A DNA stretch of 64,000 nt from Granulosicoccus sp964449565 (GTDB taxonomy: Bacteria > Pseudomonadota > Gammaproteobacteria > Granulosicoccales > Granulosicoccaceae), in contig CAYUZB010000006.1 in assembly GCA_964449565.1 (NCBI GenBank), forward strand, positions 10,557 to 74,556, in the 5' to 3' direction. This document shows, piece after piece, positions 1 through 9,372 of the stretch. The notes below the pieces were generated by a model. The model saw nothing but the letters and a program-made list of their open reading frames with translations. It ran no database searches and was not told the origin of the DNA. Numbering within the stretch: position 1 is the first letter of the stretch; the number at the start of each line of letters is the position of its first letter. The position numbers were made by a program, and so were the translations under genes.

Positions 1-741
1 TTTGGCTTCGTTGCGCAGCTTTTCAACCAGCTCGGCAACACTGTTGACAATGATGCCCGCTTCACGTTGTGGAGGCTCATTGACTTCAACGACTGACAAC
101 CCACTTGATACATCGACACCAGTTTCCGCGACCGGTGTGATATCCAAAGGTTTCTTCTTTGCCTTCATGATATTAGGCAGCTTTGCGTAACGCGGTTCGT
201 TCAGACGGAGATCCGTCGTGACAATCGCAGGCATGGCAACCTTGATTGACTCAAGACCGGCATCAACTTCACGCGTAACTTTCAAGGAATCGCCATCAAG
301 CTCAACCTTTGAAGCGAAGGTTGCTTGCGGCATGCCAGTAAGCACAGACAACATCTGACCAGTCTGATTCGCATCATCGTCGATGGCTTGCTTGCCGAGA
401 ATCACCAGACCCGGCTGTTCTTTTTCAACAATGTGCTTGAAGAGCTTGGCGATAGCCAACGGCTCCAGCAGTTCGTCAGTCTCGAGCAGAATACCTCGGT
501 CAGCTCCCATGGCAAGTGCTGTGCGAATGGTCTCCTGACTCTGGCTGGGCCCGATGGATACCGCGATAACCTCATCCGCGTTGCCTGCTTCTTTGATACG
601 AAGCGATTCTTCGACCGCGATTTCGTCAAACGGGTTCATCGACATCTTGACGTTCGCGAGCTCAATGCCGGATTTGTCCGCCTTGACGCGAGCTTTGACG
701 TTGTAGTCAAGCACGCGTTTGACACCTACGATAATTTTCAT
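1..741 (-). CDS. etfB: Electron transfer flavoprotein beta subunit (3' end cut by window edge)
   Basis: The beta subunit of the soluble FAD/AMP-containing electron carrier that takes electrons from acyl-CoA dehydrogenases and passes them to ETF:quinone oxidoreductase. Translation from the ATG at 741 gives MKIIVGVKRVLDYNVK at the N terminus, then the family signatures NPFDEIAVEE and GKQAIDDDANQTGQM. 247 codons are visible, close to the usual ~249 residues, so only a few C-terminal residues are missing. A clear AGGA ribosome-binding site lies about six bases upstream of the ATG. etfA would be expected next, beyond the left edge. Proximity to fadI/fadJ fits a role in beta-oxidation. Identification is firm; the partner gene is inferred. 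Confidence 0.95.
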   Translation of the reverse strand, partial: MKIIVGVKRVLDYNVKARVKADKSGIELANVKMSMNPFDEIAVEESLRIKEAGNADEVIAVSIGPSQSQETIRTALAMGADRGILLETDELLEPLAIAKLFKHIVEKEQPGLVILGKQAIDDDANQTGQMLSVLTGMPQATFASKVELDGDSLKVTREVDAGLESIKVAMPAIVTTDLRLNEPRYAKLPNIMKAKKKPLDITPVAETGVDVSSGLSVVEVNEPPQREAGIIVNSVAELVEKLRNEAK

Positions 742-922
742 GGAATTCCTCTCGAATTGATATCCGGAATATTACGCCAAAATGGTACCCGGTAACCCGG
801 TCTCTGACACATCCATCGTTAGCACGATGGCGATTTTTACGTCAAGTTGGTCGCCGCAGTTCATACCGAAGCGTCGCTCGGCTAGATTGGTTCGATAACG
901 GTTCAGTTCTGTCGGCTTTAAT

Positions 923-1369
923 CTATTCACCAATGTCTTCATTCCATAGCGCAGGTTCAGCACTGATGAACTCCTCCATCAATGTGACGCACTCCGCATC
1001 ATCCAGCACTTCAACTTTCACTCCTCGACTACGCACATAGTCTTCCGGACCTTGGAAAGTCTTGTTCTCGCCAATCACGACATGCGGGATGCCATAGAGC
1101 AAAACAGCGCCGCTACACATATCGCATGGGGACAAGGTTGAATACAAAATGGCGCGCTGATAGGTGCTCGCTGGCAAGCGGCCAGTTTCTTCAAGGCAAT
1201 CCATCTCGGCATGGCGTATCGAGCTACCTTTTTGTACACGCTGATTGTGCCCGCGTCCAATGACCTTGCCATCAACTACCAGCACGGAACCAATTGGGAT
1301 GCCACCTGCGGCACGCCCTTTACGAGCTTCCTCGATAGCAGCCTGCATGAATTCGCGATGCTCTGACAT
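923..1369 (-). CDS. Cytosine deaminase, FCY1-like (CDA superfamily)
   Basis: A zinc-dependent hydrolase predicted to convert cytosine to uracil and ammonia in the cytoplasm (pyrimidine salvage). The 148-residue protein carries the deaminase zinc motifs HAEMDCLE (His ligand and the proton-shuttling Glu) and LSPCDMCSGA (the two Cys ligands). It closely follows the yeast Fcy1 pattern in GRGHNQR, in YGIPHVVIGEN and in the C-terminal NEDIGE ending, so it is closer to fungal-type cytosine deaminase than to the TadA or guanine deaminase branches. Substrate is inferred from this similarity. The ATG at 1369 has only a weak ribosome-binding site. The SIMPL gene ends 31 bases upstream on the same strand, so the two may share a transcript. 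Confidence 0.85.
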   Translation of the reverse strand: MSEHREFMQAAIEEARKGRAAGGIPIGSVLVVDGKVIGRGHNQRVQKGSSIRHAEMDCLEETGRLPASTYQRAILYSTLSPCDMCSGAVLLYGIPHVVIGENKTFQGPEDYVRSRGVKVEVLDDAECVTLMEEFISAEPALWNEDIGE

Positions 1370-1400
1370 ACGTCTATTTTACCCTGTTGGTATTTTTGGA

Positions 1401-2123
1401 TTAATCAAGCTGTATACGCCCGGACACCTGAACCGACACTCTGCTACTACCGCCTTCAATAACAGGTGCTTTTTCGACACTCGAGCGCAGCACGTCGGCC
1501 CGTTCGAAACTATTGAAATGTGCTTTATCGTTATCTGTTTGAATATTCATATCGATGATGCGATAACCAGTCGCTCCCATATTTGTCTGAACCAGAAGCG
1601 CACGTCGTTTGAAGGCATCAAGCGCCTGATTGATCAAGCGATCACTCGCTACTTTTCGAGTTTCTTCTTTGGCACTGAGACGAATACCTTGCACCTGTAG
1701 ACGTTCCTGCAACTGTTGAATGGCTTTTCCAGCTGCTTTGAAATCGCCTGTCGTGATTTCAAGTGTCTGAGTAGCCCGCCAGCCAATCAATCGCCTGGAC
1801 TGACTCGTGTCGTATCGCGGGAAGGTCTGATAGTCGCGAGTCTTGGTTTCAAGCGTTGCAAAAGGTCGCAACTGGTTTACAGCCCACGACATCGCCGCAT
1901 TGACCCGGTTGGCAAGTTGAGCTGCATCCTTGTCTTCAGCCTGCACCACCAGTGTCGCTGTCATCCGGTCGTTATCGATATCAGCACTGGCAGACGCACT
2001 CAAACTGAAGACACCATATAAAGTATTGGAACCGGCATCGTTTGCGAACGTCACGGTTGAGCCGAGGAACACGAGCACCAGGCCAATCGACAACCTCATA
2101 GCCAAATCACGACGCTTATTCAC
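1401..2123 (-). CDS. SIMPL-domain (DUF541) secreted protein
   Basis: A 240-residue periplasmic or membrane-attached protein of the SIMPL/DUF541 family, whose function is not settled. The N terminus has a signal peptide (hydrophobic stretch LSIGLVLVFLGSTVTFA, likely cut near residue 28). The rest matches the family pattern: an early DNDRMTATLVV strand, the YQTFPRYD loop, a GWRATQTLEI strand and a C-terminal region ending in VSVQVSGRIQL. The start is a GTG at 2123 with a GAGGGG ribosome-binding site about nine bases upstream; an ATG at 2099 would still leave a signal peptide. Family assignment is good; no specific role can be read from the neighbours. Confidence 0.8.
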   Translation of the reverse strand: MNKRRDLAMRLSIGLVLVFLGSTVTFANDAGSNTLYGVFSLSASASADIDNDRMTATLVVQAEDKDAAQLANRVNAAMSWAVNQLRPFATLETKTRDYQTFPRYDTSQSRRLIGWRATQTLEITTGDFKAAGKAIQQLQERLQVQGIRLSAKEETRKVASDRLINQALDAFKRRALLVQTNMGATGYRIIDMNIQTDNDKAHFNSFERADVLRSSVEKAPVIEGGSSRVSVQVSGRIQLD

Positions 2124-2204
2124 TTGTTTTGCCCCTCGAAAACCGCGATATAAAACCCCATATCAGCTAGATTCGTCCCCCATTAACAACAAAAACAATA
2201 ACTT

Positions 2205-2222
2205 ACCGGGGTCCGACCCCCG
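2205..2222 (-). terminator. GC-rich palindrome after fadI, possible terminator or REP-like element
   Basis: Immediately after the fadI stop codon the minus strand reads GGGGTCGGACCCC, a self-complementary core, and then a T-rich stretch (TTATTGTTTTTGTTG). The position fits a transcription terminator for fadJ-fadI, although the hairpin loop is very small. Short GGGGTC..GACCCC palindromes also occur as scattered REP-like repeats in proteobacteria, so this could be one of those. Confidence 0.4.
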
Positions 2223-3500
2223 TTACTTCTCCAAAATGGCGGAGACGCCGATTCCGCCGGCGGTGCAGACTGATATCAGGCCACGGCCATTGCCGCGCTC
2301 GTTGAGCTGTTTGGCAAGTGTTCCGACGATGCGCGCACCGGTTGCAGCGAAGGGATGGCCGACGGCGAGACTCGAGCCCTTGGGGTTCATCTTCGCTCGG
2401 TCAATCGAGCCAAGAGCACCATCCTGTCCAAGCTCGGTACGACAATATTCGTCGTCTTCCCACGCTTTCAGGGTACAAAGAACCTGCGCTGCAAAGGCCT
2501 CATGTATTTCATATATATCGAAGTCCTGCAAAGTCAGATTCGCTTTCTTCAGCATATCACTGACGGCCAACGTCGGCGCCATAAGCAATCCTGCTCCACC
2601 GACGAAATCAACTGCGGCCGTAGACGAATGGGTCAGGTAGGCTTGAATAGGCAAGCCTCTCTCTTTCGCCCACTCTTCACTACAAAGCAGTACACCAGCT
2701 GCTCCGTCAGTTAGCGGCGTACTGTTGCCGGCAGTCAAGGTACCCGCATCGCTTTTGTCATAGGCCGTTCGCAAACCCGCCATGGCTTCCATAGTCGTAT
2801 CTGGACGCATGTTGTTATCGCGTACCACGCCTTCACATGGCAGCAACAGATCATCGAAGAACCCATCGTTATATGCAGCGGCGGCATTATGATGAGAATG
2901 AAATGCGAGTTCATCCTGTGCCTCGCGCGTAATTTCCCACGTTTTGGCCATCATTTCGCAATGCTGTCCCATGCTCATCAGCGTGCGCGGCTCGTTAACA
3001 GATGGCGGTACAGGCGCAAGCTCCTTTGGGCCGAAGCCTTTGAATATCGCGAGCTTCGACTTGATATCGCGCGCCTTGCCCAATGCAACGAGTCGTTTGG
3101 AAAACTTCTTGTTGAAAACGATGGGCACATCGCTGACGGTATCAGTACCCGCGGCAATGGCCGAATCTATCTGACCACTGGCGATCTTTGCTCCAGCAAC
3201 CATTGCCGCTTGCAAAGAGGTACCGCAAGCCTGTTGCATGGTCAAGCCTGGTGTTGCGGGACTCAGCTTGGTACCAAGCACGGCTTCACGAGCCAGATTC
3301 CAGTCACGTGAATGTGTAATAACCGCACCGGCATTTACCTCACCCAAGCGCACGCCTTGCAATTCGTAGCGTTCAACAATGCCTTCGAGCACGGTCGTCA
3401 GCATTTTCTGATTCGAGATCGCCGAGTACGATGAATTCGAGCGGCAAAACGGAATGCGTAAGCCACCTACGATAGCAACTGGTTTCAAAGTGTCAGCCAT
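2223..3500 (-). CDS. fadI: Acetyl-CoA C-acyltransferase (FadI-type thiolase)
   Basis: Thiolase for the last step of fatty-acid beta-oxidation, cleaving 3-ketoacyl-CoA with CoA to acetyl-CoA and a shortened acyl-CoA. The 425 residues cover the whole family. The nucleophilic cysteine sits in QQACGTSLQA (Cys92), with the other active-site motifs IHEAFAAQV, AVGHPFAATG (His382) and SVCTAGGIG (Cys412). The long insertion after residue 130 is typical of FadI rather than FadA or biosynthetic thiolases. It lies 114 bases downstream of the FadJ-like gene on the same strand, which is the usual fadI/fadJ partnership though in the reverse order to E. coli fadIJ. Confidence 0.92.
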   Translation of the reverse strand: MADTLKPVAIVGGLRIPFCRSNSSYSAISNQKMLTTVLEGIVERYELQGVRLGEVNAGAVITHSRDWNLAREAVLGTKLSPATPGLTMQQACGTSLQAAMVAGAKIASGQIDSAIAAGTDTVSDVPIVFNKKFSKRLVALGKARDIKSKLAIFKGFGPKELAPVPPSVNEPRTLMSMGQHCEMMAKTWEITREAQDELAFHSHHNAAAAYNDGFFDDLLLPCEGVVRDNNMRPDTTMEAMAGLRTAYDKSDAGTLTAGNSTPLTDGAAGVLLCSEEWAKERGLPIQAYLTHSSTAAVDFVGGAGLLMAPTLAVSDMLKKANLTLQDFDIYEIHEAFAAQVLCTLKAWEDDEYCRTELGQDGALGSIDRAKMNPKGSSLAVGHPFAATGARIVGTLAKQLNERGNGRGLISVCTAGGIGVSAILEK

Positions 3501-3614
3501 GTCTAGAAATTCTCAAGTTATACAACAGTCAATAAACCAGAAGTAAATACCCGCTTAAAGAACCAAAGTGCGTGTGCAGTAGACACTTCCAGCCTCATTT
3601 TTCAAGCAGATCCA

Positions 3615-5603
3615 TCAGGCATTAGCTGCCTGAGTTTCCAGATATTTCATCGGGCCACCGTGGAACGGCGCAAAGCCGGTGCCGAATATAATACCTGCGT
3701 CCAGCAGGTCGTCATCCTCAACAATGCCTTCGGCAGAAACTGCCTTGCATTCGTCAAGAAACGGCTTCATCAAACGTTCGGCCAATTGGTCCCCGTACGG
3801 GCTGTCAACATCAACCGCTTTTCGGTTGGATCGACCTTTCTCCCAGACATAAAAACCGGTTCCGGATTTTTTGCCGAGCTCACCACGGGCAAGTTTGTCT
3901 TCAAGCAATTTTCTTTGCGCTCCCACATCGCCCTTGGCGAGCGTTTCGGCGACTTTCATACAGACATCCAGACCAACAATATCAGCAAGCTCGACAGGAC
4001 CCATAGGCATGCCAAACCGTATGGCTGATGCATCAATAGTTTCCTTGTCTATCCCTTCAAGCATCATTGTGAACGCTTCCATCAAATACGGTGCAAGCAC
4101 GCGATTGACGAGAAAACCAGGAGCGCTTTTCGTTGGTAGCGGGAAGCGATTGATCTGCGAACAGAATGCGCAGCCACGAGTAATCCAAACATCCTGTGTA
4201 TCAGCGCCATGTACGACTTCGACCAATGGCATCTTCACAACCGGGTTGAAAAAATGCAGACCGATCAATCGCTTTGGATCGTTGAGATCTTTGGCGAGAT
4301 CCTCCAGTGGCAATGCCGACGTGTTCGTCGCCAACACTGCATGCTCTGCCATACGAGGTTCCAGAGCAGCATAGAGTGAACGCTTGGCATCTGCATCTTC
4401 ATAGATGGCTTCAATAACAACATCGGCGCGAGGCACGCCATCACCGTTGACATCAGGTATCAGACGAGCAACAGCCGCTGAGACAGTGGGCTTTTTCTTG
4501 AGTCGTTTTTTGAATAATGATCGTGCACGTTTCAGCGCAGGTTCTATGAATTCCATTTCGCGATCTTGCAAGGTCACTTCCATTCCCTGCAAAACACACC
4601 ACGCGGCAATGTCTCCACCCATAACCCCAGCACCCACGACATGGACGCGACGAACTTTGAAATCCTCCGCCTTACCGAGCGCTTTCATGCGTTCAGTCAA
4701 GAAGAAAACACGACGAAGATTCCGCGCTGTTGGACTGACCATCAGCTCGCCAACACGTACCGCTTCACCGTCCAGCATACGACGGCGATTGTCACGTTCT
4801 TCAGCCCATAGATCAATCATTTCGAACGGTGCGGGATAGTGATCCGGGTTGGCTTTTTCGGCCGTTTTCTTTTTCAGAACACGGGCAAGCGCGGCTCGCG
4901 CTGGTTGGCGATTAGTCAACGAGGCAGACGTTGAAGCTGCTTTTTTCTTGCGTTTTTTCAGGACGGCGCGACGTGCACTCCAACGCAATGAAGCAAACTC
5001 ACTGACGAGTTCGTCAATGACGCCCATCTTGCGTGCTGCCGGTGCTCGCAACATGCGCCCGGTCAACATCAGTTGCATGCCTTGCATCCCGCCAACGCGC
5101 TCGGTCAATCGAGTCGTCCCGCCAAGGCCAGGGAAAATCCCAAGCTTCACTTCCGGGAAACCCACTCGCGTCGCAGGTACGTTCAGCGCAACGATGTAGT
5201 TGCAACAAAGTGCAAGTTCAAGCCCACCACCAAGACAAAATCCATGAATCGCAGCCACCGTATGGCAGGACAGATTTTCAAGCCGGGAAAACACCTCATG
5301 ACCCTGACGAATCTTTTCGGTGACATCCTCCGCTCGCTCGAACGCATCGAATTCCCGAATATCCGCACCCATGATGAAACTGTCAGGCTTGGCCGAGGTG
5401 ATCACGACTCCTGCTGGAACATCTTTTTCAAGATCGCCAACAATCTCACCTAGCTCACGCAGCAAATCTTCCGACAAGGAATTGGCAGTTTCTCCAGCCC
5501 GGTCACACGCGAGCCAAACAATTCCCTCCATATCACGCTGGATCTTCCAGTGCTGGTAGCTCTTGGACGATCCAGAGTTGGCTTGGGCGGCAGAAGTATT
5601 CAT
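3615..5603 (-). CDS. fadJ: FadJ-like enoyl-CoA hydratase / 3-hydroxyacyl-CoA dehydrogenase
   Basis: Bifunctional beta-oxidation protein forming a complex with the FadI thiolase. The N-terminal crotonase domain (about residues 20-210) has the oxyanion-hole region FIMGADIREF and the two catalytic glutamates in GGGLELALC (Glu129) and GFPEVKLG (Glu151). The NAD-binding domain starts at VHVVGAGVMGG (residues 321-330), followed by NTSALPLEDLA, HFFNPVVKMPLVEVV and the dehydrogenase C-terminal domains. At 662 residues it is shorter than E. coli FadJ (714). Between the two halves (residues about 212-250) is a Lys/Arg/Ala/Ser-rich stretch (KKRKKKAAS, RVLKKKTAEK) that is unusually basic. FadJ is preferred over FadB because of the FadI-type partner. 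Confidence 0.9.
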   Translation of the reverse strand: MNTSAAQANSGSSKSYQHWKIQRDMEGIVWLACDRAGETANSLSEDLLRELGEIVGDLEKDVPAGVVITSAKPDSFIMGADIREFDAFERAEDVTEKIRQGHEVFSRLENLSCHTVAAIHGFCLGGGLELALCCNYIVALNVPATRVGFPEVKLGIFPGLGGTTRLTERVGGMQGMQLMLTGRMLRAPAARKMGVIDELVSEFASLRWSARRAVLKKRKKKAASTSASLTNRQPARAALARVLKKKTAEKANPDHYPAPFEMIDLWAEERDNRRRMLDGEAVRVGELMVSPTARNLRRVFFLTERMKALGKAEDFKVRRVHVVGAGVMGGDIAAWCVLQGMEVTLQDREMEFIEPALKRARSLFKKRLKKKPTVSAAVARLIPDVNGDGVPRADVVIEAIYEDADAKRSLYAALEPRMAEHAVLATNTSALPLEDLAKDLNDPKRLIGLHFFNPVVKMPLVEVVHGADTQDVWITRGCAFCSQINRFPLPTKSAPGFLVNRVLAPYLMEAFTMMLEGIDKETIDASAIRFGMPMGPVELADIVGLDVCMKVAETLAKGDVGAQRKLLEDKLARGELGKKSGTGFYVWEKGRSNRKAVDVDSPYGDQLAERLMKPFLDECKAVSAEGIVEDDDLLDAGIIFGTGFAPFHGGPMKYLETQAANA

Positions 5604-5882
5604 AGCATCACTCTGTGGACTTTATTCAATGGATATAGAGTGTATAGAGCCGTTAGAATTGCTACAAGCATGTACAAAATCACATTGCCTGTTTTCTGAA
5701 CACTCAAGAATGACTCTGACGTCCTTGAGTCGAATTCGTTCGCACGCCACACAAGGGAGGCTGACTGATACATAAAAGTGTCTGTCGGAAGAATCCGATC
5801 AGCGATCCATGAGCCAAAACGATATCAGCCATGTATTCAAACGCTGATTTCCCACGTGATCAATATGCGTTGAACAGAGTAC

Positions 5883-7256
5883 TCAGAATGTCAGGCGGGT
5901 CGCAAAGAATGGCCGCACGCTATTTCTATCGGGATCCCAGGCCAGGTCGATCCGGAGATCTGTGTTAGCCAATGCCCGAAGCTTATAACGCAGCCCCAAG
6001 CCACCGCGCAGATTCTGATCCAGAAGATCAACATCACTCGTTTCAAATACATTACCTGCATCAAGAAATACGACCCAGCGCCACGCGGGATACGAGAAAA
6101 ATCCGGAAAGATATTCGACATTCAGCAGCATCAGGATATCTCCCGAATCGCGACCCTTGTCCACGCCGCGCAGGACATCACCACCACCGATTGAAAACGA
6201 GTGGTCTCCAAAAGGCGCACCATCACTCAGACCGAGCCGCAGTTGAACATTCAGATTCTTTTGTGGGTCGACGAGTGGAAGGTACCAGATACCCCACAAG
6301 TCGAGACGCTTGTAGCTGAAGCTGGAAGCCAGATTCTCATCAGCGACGCGTAATGTAAAGCCGTAGCTCTTGCCGCGACGCCGAAAGGTATCGCGACGGA
6401 CCAACTGATTCTCCACACCGAATACAAAGCTTAAATCCGTACCATCGACAAAAGGGCCGGCTTCACCCTCTGTGACATCGTATTCACGATCAATCACACG
6501 AAAACCGGCATGGTATCTCAACCCGCGAACACCCTTGGTGTGATTAAGCCAACGCGCGACTTGAGTTTCAAATACAAATGATTGGCGTTCCGCCTCACCA
6601 AAGATTACTTCATTCTGCTCGAGCTCAACGTTACGCCGCTCGGCCGCTACGTTAAGAAACAGACCGAAGTCTGAACCCAGAAATCGTGGCACGGTGTAGC
6701 GCACTGAGTGGACAAACCCTGATCGCCCTCGACCATTATCTTCCTGACGCTTTTCGCTGGTTAACTTAAGACGATGTAGCCGACCCCGAAAATTTTCCCA
6801 GCGAATCTGCACGCCAACTCTAAGCTCACCATCACTCGTTCGGCTCAAGCGAGGTAATGGAAGAACGAAAATCTTCTCATCAACAATATAGCGAAGTTCA
6901 AGTAGGCCATCGATGAGTTCGAGCTCTGACCGTACCGACTTGAACAAACCAAGATCCTGAATATTCTGGATACCGTCGATAATGTCGTCAAGCGAACACT
7001 GTGCTCCAGATTTCTGTGGCAGCTCGCGGATGAGTACTGCCGCCTTGGTGACATCGTTGCCGACAAAGCGAATGCTATCGATTTCGCGATTGCAGTATTC
7101 TTCACCCGGAATTGCGTCAGCTGCAGCCACTGGCCCCGACCACATGACGAGCCCTAATGCAATATATATCATCAAAAGCGCGCAGGCGCAGCTAGGCCGT
7201 ACACGCCGTACTAGCAGACACGAAAACCCTCGACTGATTAGAATCAGACCGTTCAC
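5883..7256 (-). CDS. BamA/TamA-family outer-membrane protein (Omp85 barrel)
   Basis: A 457-residue outer-membrane protein with an N-terminal signal sequence (hydrophobic CALLMIYIALGLVMW, cleavage near VAAADA), one POTRA-like domain (about residues 55-135, starting IDSIRFVGNDVTKAAVL) and a 16-strand-type beta-barrel ending in a terminal Phe (FFATRLTF). The Omp85 family hallmark is visible as VLRGVDKGRDSGD, matching the conserved RGxxxG loop. It is much shorter than BamA (about 800 residues, five POTRA domains), so it is a small Omp85 paralogue of unknown cargo. It lies 142 bases after batD on the same strand, but nothing proves co-transcription. Confidence 0.8.
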   Translation of the reverse strand: MNGLILISRGFSCLLVRRVRPSCACALLMIYIALGLVMWSGPVAAADAIPGEEYCNREIDSIRFVGNDVTKAAVLIRELPQKSGAQCSLDDIIDGIQNIQDLGLFKSVRSELELIDGLLELRYIVDEKIFVLPLPRLSRTSDGELRVGVQIRWENFRGRLHRLKLTSEKRQEDNGRGRSGFVHSVRYTVPRFLGSDFGLFLNVAAERRNVELEQNEVIFGEAERQSFVFETQVARWLNHTKGVRGLRYHAGFRVIDREYDVTEGEAGPFVDGTDLSFVFGVENQLVRRDTFRRRGKSYGFTLRVADENLASSFSYKRLDLWGIWYLPLVDPQKNLNVQLRLGLSDGAPFGDHSFSIGGGDVLRGVDKGRDSGDILMLLNVEYLSGFFSYPAWRWVVFLDAGNVFETSDVDLLDQNLRGGLGLRYKLRALANTDLRIDLAWDPDRNSVRPFFATRLTF

Positions 7257-7398
7257 ACGATTTTGCTCGGTGTTCCAGTAGACACATGAAGGTGCCCGTT
7301 ACCGGAATCGACTCAAGGATCATGCCGATGGGGGTCGAAGATCTAACTCGGGTTAGTTGTTTTGTGCTGCCAAGGTCAAATCAGGTCGCCCGCAATGG

Positions 7399-9372
7399 CT
7401 AGAGCTCAGGCAAACCGTGGGAATCGCCGGATGTTCTGCCCTGCGAGCCTCGGGCGGTGTTCGAATCACGGAATTCCGCGTCCTCTGCCGAGGAAATAGC
7501 CTGTATCGCGCTGCGGATGTTGCCGGGCAAGCCACTGTATCGCTGTTCATCCAGCTCCTGTGCAGAACGCGAACGGTACAGATCGGCATCCAGTGCCCGC
7601 AACTCATCACTTACCGGGTGAGGCTGTAGTCGATCAGCGAGAACGGACAGACTCCTCGGAGGCTGGTCTGGAAACTGTCTGGCTGCCCAGCGCAGAACCG
7701 CCTGTGACACGGCATTGAGATCGGACTCGCGACAGCTAAGTTCGACCTCGGCCAGCGGCGCCATATTTGTATACGACTGACGCACACTATCACGCACAGC
7801 CCCGAGACGATTGACCATCGAGGTGGAATACCCACCGAGATGCTTTTGAGCCGTGAACCGTTGCATGAATATCCAGAAAAGCGTCGCTATCCAGGCAAAC
7901 AACAAAGCTGCCGAAATCCATTGCCAACGTTTGACGCTCGCAGCGATTTCCGCAACCGTATGGACAGTACTGCCAGTGCCCTGCACCAATAAACCGTCCG
8001 CCCCTGCCTCCTGACCAATTGCGGAGTCCTGACTGTTCACTGAGCCGTTATCATCCCGATTGCTTGCCAGCGCATCATTCGACTGAGCCGTCGAATCATC
8101 GAGGCTTAGTCCATCTCTTTGCGAATTATTTACCGATGATCCCGATAAAGCGGCAACGGAGGAGTCACTTGTTGACGCAGCATTATCGGCACTCGTCGCG
8201 CTTGTCTGAGCCGCACTTTTCTCCGGCGGAGCCACACGCAAGAGGGTGGCTCCCAACTCAACCGTTTCCAGTTGACCGCTTATCGTGTTGAACCACTCTA
8301 TGGCAATAGCGGGCAGCACCTGTTCACCGGCTGACTCCGGAATGATCGCCCAACTGAAACGCTGTTCCGATATCAGACCGTTATCGGATTGTCCGGTGGC
8401 ACTGACCGGCTCCTCAGCGTAAATACTCAGACCTTGAACCTTCGGTCGCTCAATTAACGGCAACTGCGTTGCAGTTGCGCCAACCGCTCTGAGCACAAGC
8501 GTACGGGTCAGGGGTTGATCAACCGTTGCCATCTCGGGATCAGCAGACCATCTTTCCTCTAGAGTCACCGCTTGCGCCGGTAACCACCAGCTTCCACCGA
8601 CCGCTGGCCGAGCTTGCACATCGAGTTCAATTGAATCGGTTTGTCGTCGAATGTTTTTCGTTGGCGTAAAAAAACCGCGAGCCCGTGACGGATCAACAGG
8701 CACGGATACATTCAGACGTACAGGATCAATCAATAGCTTACCGCTACGTTGCGGAAACACGGCAAAACGCCGCTCAGTTACGGCATAGCGTCTGCCATCA
8801 CGCACGTCTTCAAATCGCCTGTCCTCACCCAGTTGTTCAACATTGAGGGCATCCCCATCGGGCGCTCCCAGCGCACCATCAACTATCTCGATAGCCTGAT
8901 ACACGCGTAGCGTCAACAGAACTTGCGACTGTACCCAAGGTGTTTTCGTGTCCACTGTCGCTTCAACATAGATATCCCGTGCTGCACCCGTCGGCGCTGA
9001 CGTGACAGTCAGGCTCAAGGAATTACTTCTTTTTGACCCAACGAGTACCGGTGGTACGACAAAGTTGCCAATCGTTCGAGGCATCAGCTCCAACGCCCAA
9101 TTGCGTGTTTGCACGACGGTTGTCTTGCCACCACTGATGCGAGTCTGAGATTCTATATTGCTTGATCGGCCAACAATGTCAAAGTGTTGCTCGAGCGCTG
9201 TTGTGTCTAACTCTCCTTCCAGAGAGTTGGCGATAACCGTTAAGGTTACGCTTTCTTCTATCGAGATCTCGCCAGCGCCAAGTTCCATGAGCACCGTGCC
9301 CTGCTGCGCATGCGAGACAGCAGCAAACAAGGTCAGCAACAACCAAAGAATCAGGCTACCAGCGCTCTTCAC
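7399..9372 (-). CDS. batD: BatD family protein (oxygen-tolerance/Bat operon)
   Basis: The last gene of the Bat operon. The 657-residue protein has an N-terminal signal peptide (SLILWLLLTLFAAVSHAQ), a run of beta-sandwich domains typical of BatD (for example QTRNWALELMPRTIGNFVVPP and the later AGEQVLPAIAIEWFN region), a Ser/Asp/Asn-rich low-complexity stretch (residues about 385-460), one membrane helix (WISAALLFAWIATLFWIFM, about residues 490-508) and a cytoplasmic tail. Translation starts at a GTG that overlaps the end of batC by 17 bases in another frame, suggesting translational coupling. Bat proteins are linked to envelope stress and aerotolerance, but the molecular function is not known. 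Confidence 0.85.
   Translation of the reverse strand: MKSAGSLILWLLLTLFAAVSHAQQGTVLMELGAGEISIEESVTLTVIANSLEGELDTTALEQHFDIVGRSSNIESQTRISGGKTTVVQTRNWALELMPRTIGNFVVPPVLVGSKRSNSLSLTVTSAPTGAARDIYVEATVDTKTPWVQSQVLLTLRVYQAIEIVDGALGAPDGDALNVEQLGEDRRFEDVRDGRRYAVTERRFAVFPQRSGKLLIDPVRLNVSVPVDPSRARGFFTPTKNIRRQTDSIELDVQARPAVGGSWWLPAQAVTLEERWSADPEMATVDQPLTRTLVLRAVGATATQLPLIERPKVQGLSIYAEEPVSATGQSDNGLISEQRFSWAIIPESAGEQVLPAIAIEWFNTISGQLETVELGATLLRVAPPEKSAAQTSATSADNAASTSDSSVAALSGSSVNNSQRDGLSLDDSTAQSNDALASNRDDNGSVNSQDSAIGQEAGADGLLVQGTGSTVHTVAEIAASVKRWQWISAALLFAWIATLFWIFMQRFTAQKHLGGYSTSMVNRLGAVRDSVRQSYTNMAPLAEVELSCRESDLNAVSQAVLRWAARQFPDQPPRSLSVLADRLQPHPVSDELRALDADLYRSRSAQELDEQRYSGLPGNIRSAIQAISSAEDAEFRDSNTARGSQGRTSGDSHGLPEL

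Noticed and set aside
772..963. 63-residue minus-strand frame between the deaminase and etfB
   Set aside because: Overlaps the deaminase C terminus, has no recognisable features and occupies the expected etfB promoter region.
2205..2222. Insertion sequence remnant at the GGGGTCGGACCCC palindrome
   Set aside because: No transposase fragment, target duplication or second end nearby; kept only as a terminator or REP-like candidate.
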